Below are positions 51,918-59,616 of a DNA stretch of 61,172 bases, in pieces. The DNA is from Methylobacterium sp. WL119 (GTDB lineage: Bacteria > Pseudomonadota > Alphaproteobacteria > Rhizobiales > Beijerinckiaceae): positions 1 to 61,172 of the forward strand of contig NZ_VRUU01000020.1 in assembly GCF_008039875.1 (NCBI RefSeq). Direction: 5' to 3'. The notes under the pieces are model-generated. The model was not told where the DNA came from. It searched no databases and saw only the letters and a list, made by a program, of their open reading frames with translations. The position numbers and the translations under genes were made by a program. Every line of letters starts with the position of its first letter. Position 1 is the stretch's first letter.

Positions 51918-53201
51918 ATGACCCGTCACGAGACCTTCGAGACCAAGTCCGATCGCGTGCTGCTGGAGAACAAGGCCGGGCGGCCCGGCGCCGAGCCGGG
52001 CACCGCGCGGGACGCCTTCGACGGGCTGACCCAGGCCTTCGAGGCCTTCAAGGAGACCAACGACACCCGGCTCGCCCAGATCGAGGGCCGGCTCGGGCCC
52101 GACGTGCTCACCGAGGAGAAGCTCGCGCGGATCGATGCGGCGCTGGACAGTGCTCGGACGCGCCTCGACCGGATCACCCTGGACCGCGCCCGCCCGCCGC
52201 TCGGCCGGCCCGAGCAGCCGCGCGATGCGGCCGCCGACGAGCACAAGACGGCGTTCGACCTCTACGTCCGCGCCGGCGAGAGCGGCGGCCTGAAGAGCCT
52301 GGAGGCCAAGGCGCTCTTGGCCGGATCCGGCCCGGACGGCGGCTACCTCGTGCCGCAGACCATCGAGCGCGAGGTGCTCAAGCGCCTAGCCGACCTGTCG
52401 CCGATCCGTGCCATCGCCAGCGTCCGCACCATCTCGGGCGGCCAGTACAAGCGCGCGGTGGCGACCGGCGCCCCAATCGCCGGCTGGATCGCCGAGACCG
52501 CGCCGCGCCCGGCCACCGACGGGCCGGTGCTGTCGGAGCTGAACTTCCCGGCGATGGAGCTCTACGCCATGCCGGCCGCGACCCAGACCCTGCTCGACGA
52601 CGCCGTGGTCGACATCGACGCCTGGCTCGCCGACGAGGTCGAGACCGCGTTCTCCGAGCAGGAGAGCGTCGCCTTCGTCACCGGCAACGGCGTCAGCCGC
52701 CCGCGCGGCTTCCTCAGCTACGACACCGTGGGCAACGACGCCTGGGTGCCGGGCAAGATCGGGATCGTCGGCACCGGCACGGCCGGCGCCTTCCCGGCGG
52801 CGAACCCGGCCGACGTGCTGTTCGACCTCGTCTACGGCCTCAAGGCCGGCTACCGCCAGAACGCCGGCTTCGTGATGAGCCGGCGCACGCAGAGCGCGAT
52901 CCGCAAGTTCAAGGACAACGAGGGCAACTATCTCTGGCTGCCGCCGACCGCCTCGGACCGGGCCGCGACCCTGCTCGGCTTCCCGGTGACGGAGGCCGAG
53001 GCGATGCCCGACATCGCCGCCGGCAGCCTCGCGCTCGCCTTCGGCGATTTCCGCCGCGGCTACCTCGTGGTCGACCGCACCGGCCTGCGGGTGCTGCGCG
53101 ACCCGTATTCCGCCAAGCCCTACGTGCTGTTCTACACCACCAAGCGCGTCGGCGGCGGCGTGCAGGACTTCGCCGCGATCAAGCTGCTGAAGTTCGCCTG
53201 A
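51918..53201 (+). CDS. GTA major capsid protein (g5), HK97 type
   Basis: The 427-residue protein has a coiled-coil N-terminal scaffold (delta) domain up to about residue 110, to be removed by the protease, then the HK97 fold: GSGPDGGYLVPQTIEREVLKRL, IRAIASVRTISGGQYKRAV, ETAPRPATDGP, ELYAMPAATQTLLDD and VMSRRTQSAIRKFKD in order. The start ATG 51918 follows GTGAGGCTCAC. Downstream the operon is broken by three genes on the other strand before g6. Confidence 0.95.
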   Translation: MTRHETFETKSDRVLLENKAGRPGAEPGTARDAFDGLTQAFEAFKETNDTRLAQIEGRLGPDVLTEEKLARIDAALDSARTRLDRITLDRARPPLGRPEQPRDAAADEHKTAFDLYVRAGESGGLKSLEAKALLAGSGPDGGYLVPQTIEREVLKRLADLSPIRAIASVRTISGGQYKRAVATGAPIAGWIAETAPRPATDGPVLSELNFPAMELYAMPAATQTLLDDAVVDIDAWLADEVETAFSEQESVAFVTGNGVSRPRGFLSYDTVGNDAWVPGKIGIVGTGTAGAFPAANPADVLFDLVYGLKAGYRQNAGFVMSRRTQSAIRKFKDNEGNYLWLPPTASDRAATLLGFPVTEAEAMPDIAAGSLALAFGDFRRGYLVVDRTGLRVLRDPYSAKPYVLFYTTKRVGGGVQDFAAIKLLKFA

Positions 53202-53255
53202 TCCGGGCCGCGGGCGGCGTCCCCGCCCGCGTCGACGGCCCGCCCCGGGCCGGCC

Positions 53256-53831
53256 TCACGCGCCCTGGCGCCGTGCCAGGGCGCGGCCCACCTCTAGCAG
53301 CAGCGTATCGACGAGGGTGCGCAGGCGCTTCTGCCCGGTCCGGTCGAACGCCACGCGGGCGGCCAGGATCTGGTCGGCGGCCTGCTCCAGCGGATCGGCC
53401 GGGGGCAGCAGGCGAAGCTTCGGCCGGGGCAGGACGTCGAGCTTCGCGCGCGTGTCGGTGACGTCGAAGAAGGCGCCGTGGCCGTGCATGCCGGTCTCCG
53501 TCCGGGTCACGTGGCCGCGGTTGCGGATCCAGCGGATGTCGCCGCCTTCCGTGACGATCCGGAAGTCGGCGGAGAACGAACCGCCGGTCTCGCGCACCTG
53601 CCTGATCCGGTCGAACACCCAGTCGCGATCCTCCGGGTGGATGCGCGCGAGCGACTCGTCTAGCGTGAGGGGCTTGCCGGCGAGCGACGCGTCGCCCGCC
53701 ATCACGTCGCAGGCGCCCTCGTCGAGGACCGAGCGCCCGGCCGCGACGTTCGTCTCCCAGGCGCCGACGAACCCGAAGGCGATGAGCGCCGAGGCGAGCG
53801 AGGGCGTGGCGGGTGTCGAGCCGTCGAACAT
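53256..53831 (-). CDS. PAS domain protein inserted in the GTA cluster
   Basis: The 191-residue protein has one PAS/PAC fold (about residues 10-130: GFVGAWETNVAAGR, HPEDRDWVFDRI, SFSADFRIVTEGGDIRWIRNRG) and a C-terminal helical region (residues 135-191) without kinase, GGDEF or DNA-binding motifs. It may sense a ligand or redox state and act through protein contact. It is the first of three opposite-strand genes between capsid and g6. ATG 53831 has GGGAGCATCGCTC upstream; the longer frame from 53903 is less likely. Confidence 0.8.
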   Translation of the reverse strand: MFDGSTPATPSLASALIAFGFVGAWETNVAAGRSVLDEGACDVMAGDASLAGKPLTLDESLARIHPEDRDWVFDRIRQVRETGGSFSADFRIVTEGGDIRWIRNRGHVTRTETGMHGHGAFFDVTDTRAKLDVLPRPKLRLLPPADPLEQAADQILAARVAFDRTGQKRLRTLVDTLLLEVGRALARRQGA

Positions 53832-54012
53832 GAGCGATGCTCCCGGGAGCGAAGCCGCATCGCGTTCCGGTTGAGGCCGGATGCGTCGGCGCCATCGCAT
53901 CAAGCGGTATCATTCACTGAATTGAAAATGCAATCGACCAGATGCACGGGCGACGATCGCGCGACCGCACGTGAAACCTGGTCCTTCTGCAAATTCCGGT
54001 TCGGGTCAGGGT

Positions 54013-54888
54013 TCAGCGGTTGCGCCCGGGCCGGGCCATCCAATCCGAGCGGTTGCCACGGCCGGCCGGCATCGCCTGGCCGACCTCGATCCGGGAAAGC
54101 TCGGCCGAGCGTGCCGCGATCCACCCGGTGTGCTCGGCCACCGGCGTCACCGCCGTGAACCCGCCGCAGGCGGTGCGGCGGCGGGCGTCCTGGCGCATCG
54201 CCCCGCTCGACCAGCTCACCACGCCGACGATCTGGTAGCCGCCGGGGCCGCCCGACAGGATCGGGCCGCCGGAATCGCCGAGGCAGGCGCCGGCGCCGGC
54301 GGTCTCGGCCATGCGGCGGCGGTCGGTGACGACGGTGACGCGGTTGGCGACCTGCAGCGACCCGATCGAGACGAGGTGCGCCTGGCGCAGGGTGCGGGCG
54401 GTGTTGCGGCGGTTCTCGGCGACGACGCCGAAGCCGGCGATGTCGACCGCGTCGCCGTTGCCGATCGAGCCGGCGCCGCGCGGATCGAGGGGCGCGTAGT
54501 CCGTGCCGAGCGGCTGCTCGAGCTTGAGCAGGGCGAGGTCGACGCCCGGCTGGTCCTCCGGCGTGGTGCCGGGGACGAATTCGGGATGCATTGAGGCGGC
54601 GATCACCGAGACGCGGCGCTGGCGGAAGCCGCGGTCGACCGCCACGATGCTGTAGCTGGCCGGCTGCATCACGCAATGGGCTGCGGTCAGCACGAGATCG
54701 GGCGCGATCAGCGTGCCCGAGCAGATCTCGCCCTGGGTGCTCTCGATCCGCACCACGAAGTTGCGCGTGCCGTTCGGGTCGCGGGTCACCTCGCCGTTGA
54801 TCACGGCCGAAGCCGGTGCCGGCAGCGAGCCGAGGAGGCCGACGGACAGGCCGCCGAGCAGGGCGCCGCGGAGCACAGTGGCGAGCAT
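54013..54888 (-). CDS. Secreted trypsin-like serine protease, copy 1
   Basis: The 291-residue S1-family protease has a signal peptide (to PASA, residue 28) and a short or absent propeptide, then VINGEV at the mature N-terminus. The catalytic triad is complete: H71 in LTAAHC, D117 in VDLALL and S206 in GDSGGP. The protein is exported across the inner membrane, so it cannot reach the cytoplasmic prohead. The ATG at 54888 follows CGGAGAGAACG. It lies between g5 and g6 of the GTA on the opposite strand, next to a second S1 protease. Confidence 0.92.
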   Translation of the reverse strand: MLATVLRGALLGGLSVGLLGSLPAPASAVINGEVTRDPNGTRNFVVRIESTQGEICSGTLIAPDLVLTAAHCVMQPASYSIVAVDRGFRQRRVSVIAASMHPEFVPGTTPEDQPGVDLALLKLEQPLGTDYAPLDPRGAGSIGNGDAVDIAGFGVVAENRRNTARTLRQAHLVSIGSLQVANRVTVVTDRRRMAETAGAGACLGDSGGPILSGGPGGYQIVGVVSWSSGAMRQDARRRTACGGFTAVTPVAEHTGWIAARSAELSRIEVGQAMPAGRGNRSDWMARPGRNR

Positions 54889-54995
54889 CGTTCTCTCCGG
54901 GGGCCGAGGGCGCTCTCGGCAGGTGGGACTGAAGCCTAACGTAAAGCAATCCGTCGGCCAAGGTTCGGTTCCTCGGGGCCGGCGGGACCGCCGGC

Positions 54996-55739
54996 TCAGT
55001 GCCAGCGCGCCGTCCGGTCCCAGCCGGCGAGCGTGCGGTCGAGCCAGTCGCGCTGCGGCGCGACGCGGACGGCCTGGGTCAGGCCACCGCAGGCGCCGCC
55101 GATCCAGGCGGTGACGGCGACGACGCCAGCCGCGTCCGAGACCGGGCCGCCGGAATCGCCCTGGCAGCCGCCGGCGCGGCCCGCTGCCTTGAGCCAGACC
55201 AGGATGCGGCTCGGGCCGTAGGGCTCGATCACCGGCAGGGCGACGCTGCGGAAGGTGCCGGTCGAGCGCGGGTCGCCGGGCCGCTCGGCGCCGTAGCCGG
55301 CCAGCGTCAGCGTCTCGCCGGCCCGCGGGCTCGCGGTGCTGAACGTCGCCGGGGAAAAGCGCGGCGGCAGCGGCGTCGCCGTGCGCAGCAGCGCGAGGTC
55401 GATCGAGCGCCGCCGGCCGGCGATCGCCCCGGCATCGTAGCCCGGATGGACCGCCCGGGCCGCGACCTCGACGAGGACCGGCTGCCCGGACGCGTCGCGG
55501 AAATGGACGCGGTGCTCGAGGCCCGCGCCGGCGCAATGGCCGGCGGTGAGCACCGTGTCCGGCGCCACCACCACGGCGGAGCAGACCCCGCCCTTCGACG
55601 ACAGCACCATCACCGCGCCCTCGGGCGTCGCCTCGGCGCCGCCGACCACGGCATGCGCCGGCCCGCCGGCCCACGCCAGGGTCGCGAGCCACGCCAGGCC
55701 GATCGCGGCCGGGCGGGGAACGCGCTGTCCGAACACCAT
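54996..55739 (-). CDS. Secreted trypsin-like serine protease, copy 2
   Basis: The 247-residue S1-family protease has a signal peptide (to AHA, residue 30) and VVGGAEATPEG as the mature N-terminus. The triad is H68 in LTAGHC, D114 in IDLALL and S196 in QGDSGGP. Homologous to the protease at 54013 but much diverged, so the pair is an old duplication. The ATG at 55739 has GAGGGGTCTCG before it. Its 5 prime end faces GTA g6, whose ATG lies 37 bp away, so the two probably share a promoter region. Confidence 0.92.
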   Translation of the reverse strand: MVFGQRVPRPAAIGLAWLATLAWAGGPAHAVVGGAEATPEGAVMVLSSKGGVCSAVVVAPDTVLTAGHCAGAGLEHRVHFRDASGQPVLVEVAARAVHPGYDAGAIAGRRRSIDLALLRTATPLPPRFSPATFSTASPRAGETLTLAGYGAERPGDPRSTGTFRSVALPVIEPYGPSRILVWLKAAGRAGGCQGDSGGPVSDAAGVVAVTAWIGGACGGLTQAVRVAPQRDWLDRTLAGWDRTARWH

Positions 55740-55775
55740 CGAGACCCCTCGATCCACGCTTCATGGAGATGCGCG

Positions 55776-56333
55776 ATGATGCCGATACGCGTGGCCGGCG
55801 CCGTCGTCGAGCCGGTGAGCGTGCCCGAGCTGCGCGGCTACCTGCGCCTCGACCCGGACGACGCCACCGAGGACGACCTGCTCGCCGGCCTGATCGCGGC
55901 CGCCCGCAGCGAGGTCGAGGCCGAGACCCGGCGCATCCTCGTGCCCGGCACCTGGCGGATGGTGCTGGACCGGCTGCCCGCGGACGGGCGCGTGCCGGTG
56001 CCGCTGAGCCCCCTCGTCGCCCTGGTGCGCGCCGGGTTCTCCGCAGCGGATGGCGGCATCGCCGAATTCGCCGCGGGCTCGGCGAGCCTCGCCGCCGACC
56101 GGATCGAGGCGCCGGGCCTGCTCTTCGCCGCGATCCCCGATGCGGCCGGGCGCGCCGTGCTGGTCGATCTCGTGGCCGGATACGGCGGCGACGGGCCTCC
56201 GATCCCGCCGCCGCTGAGGCTCGCCGTGCTGCGGCGGGCCGCCGCCCGGTACGAGCACCGCGGCGACGACGCCTTCTCGGACGGGGCCGACCTCGCGTCG
56301 GCGACCGCGCCGTTCCGCCGGCTGCGGCTGTGA
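55776..56333 (+). CDS. GTA head-tail connector (g6)
   Basis: The 185-residue protein matches the gp6-like head-tail connector/adaptor family: VVEPVSVPELRGYLRLDPDDATEDDLLAGLIAAARSEVEAETRRILV in pieces, then a C-terminal region with PPPLRLAVLRRAAARYEHR. It seats below the portal. Two ATG codons are adjacent (55776, 55779), with GGAG upstream. After the insertion the GTA cluster restarts here, so it needs its own promoter or read-through from g5. Confidence 0.88.
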   Translation: MMPIRVAGAVVEPVSVPELRGYLRLDPDDATEDDLLAGLIAAARSEVEAETRRILVPGTWRMVLDRLPADGRVPVPLSPLVALVRAGFSAADGGIAEFAAGSASLAADRIEAPGLLFAAIPDAAGRAVLVDLVAGYGGDGPPIPPPLRLAVLRRAAARYEHRGDDAFSDGADLASATAPFRRLRL

Positions 56334-56396
56334 TCCGCGCCGCCGGACGCGCTCGCCCGAACCCGCTTCGCGATGTCCCGTACCCCGGAGGCCACC

Positions 56397-56744
56397 ATGC
56401 CCGACACCGTTCCGCGGGCGATCGGCACGCGCCGGCGCCGGCTCGTGCTGGAGCTGCCGGTGGACGAGCCCGACGGGTTCGGCGGCATCCTCCGGCGCTA
56501 CGTCGCCGGGCCGGTGCTGTGGGGGGCGATCGAGCTGGTCGGCGCCGTCGAGCGCCTCCGCGGCGGGCGCGACGACAGCGTCGCGACCCACCGCATCACC
56601 CTGCGGGGGCGCACCGGGCTCACGCCGGCGATGCGGCTCGCCGCCGGCCCGCGCCGCTTCGCCATCCGGACGATCGTCGATCCGGACGAGCGCGGCCGCG
56701 ACCTCGTCTGCCACGTCGAGGCCCTGTCGGAGGCGAGCCCATGA
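56397..56744 (+). CDS. GTA head closure/head-tail adaptor (g7)
   Basis: The 115-residue protein is a beta-rich head-tail joining protein of the phage SPP1 gp16-like family: RRRLVLELPVDEPDGFGGILRRYVAGPVLWGAIE and HRITLRGRTGLTPAMRLAAGPRRFAIRTIVDPDERGRDLVCHVE in part. The ATG at 56397 follows GGAGGCCACC exactly as expected; the start at 56373 is not preferred. It overlaps g8 by four bases. Confidence 0.88.
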   Translation: MPDTVPRAIGTRRRRLVLELPVDEPDGFGGILRRYVAGPVLWGAIELVGAVERLRGGRDDSVATHRITLRGRTGLTPAMRLAAGPRRFAIRTIVDPDERGRDLVCHVEALSEASP

Positions 56745-57196
56745 CCGACGCATCGCCCGGCACGGCCCTCGCCCCGCCGGCGCCGAGCCCGCTCCTCGCC
56801 CTGCGCGCGGCGCTCATCGCGCGGTTCTCCACCGATGCCGCGCTCGCCCGGCTGATGGGGGGCACGTTCCGGCTCTACGACGAGCCGCCGGCCGGCGCGC
56901 AGCCGGTCTACGCCCTGTTCGGCGACGCCGAGATCCGCGACGATTCCGTCGACGGCGCCGTCCGCCACCAGCACAGCCACGCGCTCGTGGTCTTCGCCCG
57001 GCCCGGCTCGGTCCGCACCGCGCTCGACGCCGCCGAGCGGATGTCGCTCCTCGTCGCCGATCCGGCCCTGGCGCTCACCGGCCACGCCCTCGTGACCCTG
57101 CGTGTCCAGGCCATCGCCACGCGGCGCGACGAGCGCACCGGCGAGGCCCGCGCCGTCCTCACGCTCCAGGCCGTCACCGAAAGGAACCCGACATGA
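56741..57196 (+). CDS. GTA g8 (DUF3168, tail completion protein)
   Basis: The 151-residue protein matches DUF3168: LLALRAALIARFSTDAALARLMGG near the start, YVDEP-like LYDEPPAGA and then HQHSHALVVFARPGSVRTALDAAERMSLLVADPAL. It is a tail terminator-like protein acting at the head-tail joint. Its start overlaps the g7 stop (ATGA) and its stop overlaps the g9 start, so g7-g9 are translationally coupled. Confidence 0.9.
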   Translation: MTDASPGTALAPPAPSPLLALRAALIARFSTDAALARLMGGTFRLYDEPPAGAQPVYALFGDAEIRDDSVDGAVRHQHSHALVVFARPGSVRTALDAAERMSLLVADPALALTGHALVTLRVQAIATRRDERTGEARAVLTLQAVTERNPT

Positions 57197-57603
57197 CCGC
57201 TCAGAAGGGGAAGGACCTGTTGGTCCGCGCCGGCAACGGCGCCGGCGGCTTCGTCGCGGTGGCGGGCCTGCGCGCCCGCCAGATCGCGTTCAACGCCGAG
57301 GCCATCGACGTCACCAACGCCGATTCCGCCGGGCGCTGGCGCGAGCTCCTCGCCGGTGCCGGCGCGCGCCGGGCCGCGATCTCGGGCTCCGGCGTGTTCC
57401 GCGACGAGGCCTCCGACCTGCGCCTGCGGCAGGTGTTCTTCGACGGGGTCATCGAGACCTTCCAGGTGGTGGTGCCCGCCTTCGGCACCCTCGAGGGGCC
57501 GTTCCAGATCACGGCGCTGGAATACCGCGGGGATCATGCCGGCGAGGTCACCTTCGACATGAGCCTGGAATCGGCCGGCGCCATCGCCTTCACCGCGCTC
57601 TGA
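57193..57603 (+). CDS. GTA major tail protein (g9)
   Basis: The 136-residue protein matches the phage tail tube family TP901-1/GTA g9: KGKDLLVRAGNGAGGFVAVAGLRARQIAFNAEAIDVTNADSAGRWRELL in part, then ISGSGVFRDEASDLRLRQ and TFDMSLESAGAIAF. The tail tube is built from rings of this protein. It overlaps g8 by four bases. After it the spacing opens to 202 bp, filled by a tandem repeat. Confidence 0.94.
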   Translation: MTAQKGKDLLVRAGNGAGGFVAVAGLRARQIAFNAEAIDVTNADSAGRWRELLAGAGARRAAISGSGVFRDEASDLRLRQVFFDGVIETFQVVVPAFGTLEGPFQITALEYRGDHAGEVTFDMSLESAGAIAFTAL

Positions 57604-57612
57604 GCCGGCACG

Positions 57613-57790
57613 GGCATCCCGACGCCGGTTGGGGAGCGCGACCGCGCGCCGCCGCCAGTGCGGCGGACGCCTTCGGCCGGTTCCGGTCGAAGGCCACCAA
57701 GACGAGCATCCCGACCTCGGGAAGCAAGCGCGACCGCGCGCCGCCGCCGGTGCGGCGGACGCCTTCGGCCGGTTCCGGTCGAAGGCCACC
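57613..57790. repeat. 92-bp tandem repeat with internal palindrome, between g9 and g10
   Basis: A 63-bp segment (57636-57698) recurs with one mismatch at 57728-57790; the flanking GCATCCCGAC recurs too (57614 and 57706), so the unit is 92 bp. Each copy contains CCTTCGGCCGG-TT-CCGGTCGAAGG, an 11-bp stem with one G:T pair, and a GCCGCCGCC...GCGGCGG stem. Translation in one frame reads AADAFGRFRSKAT. Confidence 0.95.
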
Positions 57791-57805
57791 CAGGAGAACC
57801 CCTTC

Positions 57806-58129
57806 ATGGTCAACCGCAGGCGCGGCGAGGTGCCGCTCGATCTCGGCGGCACCCGCTACACCCTCTGCCTGACGCTCGGCGCCCTGGCGGAACTCGAGGC
57901 CGCGCTGCAGGCGGGTGACCTCGTCGGCCTGGCCGAGCGCTTTTCCTCTGGCCGGCTCGCGGCGCGCGACCTGATCGCGCTGCTGGGCGCGGCGCTCCGG
58001 GGCGGCGGCCACGCCCTCGACGACGCGGCGGTCGCCGCCCTGCCGCTGGCCGGCGGCCTGGAGCCCCTCGCCGGCGCCCTCGGCGAGGCCCTCGTCGCCG
58101 CCTTCGGGGAACCGCCCGCGGACCCTTGA
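57806..58129 (+). CDS. GTA g10 family protein
   Basis: The 107-residue protein matches the GTA g10 (gene transfer agent family) pattern: GEVPLDLGGTRYTLCLTLGALAELEAALQAGDLVGLAERF, then RDLIALLGAALRGGG. It occupies the place of tail assembly chaperones in phages. The ATG at 57806 has AGGAGAACCCCTTC upstream. A longer frame reaches into the upstream repeat and is rejected. Confidence 0.88.
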   Translation: MVNRRRGEVPLDLGGTRYTLCLTLGALAELEAALQAGDLVGLAERFSSGRLAARDLIALLGAALRGGGHALDDAAVAALPLAGGLEPLAGALGEALVAAFGEPPADP

Positions 58130-58158
58130 GCCCCACGGGCGGGAGCGCGCCGGGCCCG

Positions 58159-58344
58159 ATGCCCGCCTTCCCGTGGGACGACGCGCTGGCGCTCGGGCTC
58201 GGGCGCCTGCGCTGGCGCCCGCGCGATTTCTGGCGCGCCACGCCGCGCGAGCTGCTCGCCGCCGCCGGTCTCCGCACCGGGGGCGGAGCGCTCGGCCGCG
58301 ACGGGCTGGCGCGGCTGATCGCCGACCATCCGGACGCAACCTGA
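58159..58344 (+). CDS. GTA tail assembly chaperone-like protein (rcc01693 type)
   Basis: The 61-residue protein begins MPAFPWDDALALGLGRLRWRPRDFWRATPREL in two pieces (FPWD...LGLGRLRWRP), the pattern of rcc01693/phage TAC proteins that lie between g10 and g11 in RcGTA. The start is ATG 58159; an upstream TTG at 58126 overlaps the g10 stop and is possible. It ends 27 bp before g11. Confidence 0.85.
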   Translation: MPAFPWDDALALGLGRLRWRPRDFWRATPRELLAAAGLRTGGGALGRDGLARLIADHPDAT

Positions 58345-58371
58345 CGCCGGTCCGCGTCGCTGGAGGCCACC

Positions 58372-58947
58372 ATGGCGGAGACCGACCTCGACCGGGCGAA
58401 CGCCGCCCGCATCAAGCAGCTCGACACCCTGGACAAGCTCGCCCAGCGCTTCGGGCAGAGCCTGTCGACGGCCCTGACCCGAAGCCTCAGCTCCGGGCGG
58501 CAGCTCGACGGGGTGCTCGGATCGCTGGGCACGCGGCTCGCCGGGGCGGCGGTCCAGGCCGCGCTCAAGCCGGTCCGCACCGGCCTCACCGGCCTGGTCG
58601 ACGGCCTGCTCGGCTCGAGCGTGGGGGCGGACGCGGCGTTCGCCCGCGGCGGCGTGCTTCAGGGCGGCCGGGTGCGGGCCTTCGCCGGCGGCGGGGTCGT
58701 CGCGGCGCCGACCTACTTCCCGATGAGCGGCGGCACCGGCCTGATGGGAGAGGCCGGCCCCGAGGCGATCCTGCCGCTGCGCCGCGGCCCCGACGGCCGC
58801 CTCGGGGTCGGCGCCGGATCGGGCGGCCGGCCCGTCGCGGTCACCGTCAACATCGCCACGCCGGACGCAACCTCGTTCCGCAAGTCCGAGGCGCAGGTGA
58901 CCGCGAGCCTCGCCCGCGCCGTGGCGCGCGGCCAGCGGGCGCTATGA
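58372..58947 (+). CDS. GTA short tail tape measure protein (g11)
   Basis: The 191-residue protein has the g11 layout: helical N-terminal part, RTGLTGLVDGLLGSS, then the Gly-rich FARGGVLQGGRVRAFAGGGVVAAPTYFPMSGGTGLMGEAGPEAILPL signature of tape measure proteins in pieces, and a final helical VTASLARAVARGQR. It sets a short tail, in line with RcGTA g11 (about 220 residues). It lies in tight order with g12. Confidence 0.92.
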   Translation: MAETDLDRANAARIKQLDTLDKLAQRFGQSLSTALTRSLSSGRQLDGVLGSLGTRLAGAAVQAALKPVRTGLTGLVDGLLGSSVGADAAFARGGVLQGGRVRAFAGGGVVAAPTYFPMSGGTGLMGEAGPEAILPLRRGPDGRLGVGAGSGGRPVAVTVNIATPDATSFRKSEAQVTASLARAVARGQRAL

Positions 58948-58961
58948 TCGGAGGAGGACCG

Positions 58962-59603
58962 ATGCCGGACGATTTCCACGAGGTGTCCTTTCCCCTCGAC
59001 GTGGCGCTGCGCGGCAGCGGCGGCCCGAGCCGGCTGACCGAGATCGTCACGCTGGCCTCGGGGCGGGAGCACCGCAACAGCCGCTGGGCCGATTCGCGCC
59101 GGCGCTACGATGCCGGCTTCGGCATCCGCTCGCTCGACACGCTCCATGCGGTTCTGGGCTTCTTCGAGGAGCGGCGCGGGCGGCTCTACGGCTTCCGCTA
59201 CCGCGACCGGGCCGATTTCCGCTCCGGGCCGCCGGGCCGGGTGCCAACGCCGACCGACCAGCGCCTCGGCATCGGCGACGGCGCGACCGCCGCCTTCCCT
59301 CTGGCGAAGACCTACGGTGCCGGGCCGACGCCCTACCGGCGGACGATCGCCAAGCCGGTCGCGGGGAGCGTGCGGGTGGCGGTCGCCGGGATCGAGGTGG
59401 CGGCCGCGGGCTTCGCCTGCGATCCCGCGACCGGGCTGGTCGTGTTCGGCGCCGGCTCGGTGCCGGCGGCCGGCGCCGTGATCACCGCAGGCTTCGCCTT
59501 CGACGTGCCGGTCCGGTTCGACACCGACGACCTCGTCGTCAACCTCGAAGCCTTCGCCGCGGGCGAGATCCCGAAGGTGCCGCTCGTCGAGATCGTGCCG
59601 TAG
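58962..59603 (+). CDS. GTA distal tail protein (g12, DUF2460)
   Basis: The 213-residue protein matches DUF2460 (TIGR02217): FHEVSFPLDVALRGSGGP, EHRNSRWADSRRRYDAGFGIRSLDTLHAVLGFFEERRGRLYGFRYRDRADF in part, then FDVPVRFDTDDL. It forms the distal tail ring. The ATG at 58962 follows GAGGAGGACCG; the ATG at 58944 overlaps the g11 stop but has a weaker site. Confidence 0.93.
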   Translation: MPDDFHEVSFPLDVALRGSGGPSRLTEIVTLASGREHRNSRWADSRRRYDAGFGIRSLDTLHAVLGFFEERRGRLYGFRYRDRADFRSGPPGRVPTPTDQRLGIGDGATAAFPLAKTYGAGPTPYRRTIAKPVAGSVRVAVAGIEVAAAGFACDPATGLVVFGAGSVPAAGAVITAGFAFDVPVRFDTDDLVVNLEAFAAGEIPKVPLVEIVP

Positions 59604-59616
59604 GGAGTTCGGAACC

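Noticed and set aside
57613..57790. CRISPR-like repeat
   Set aside because: Only two copies, with a 92-bp unit without true spacers and no cas genes.
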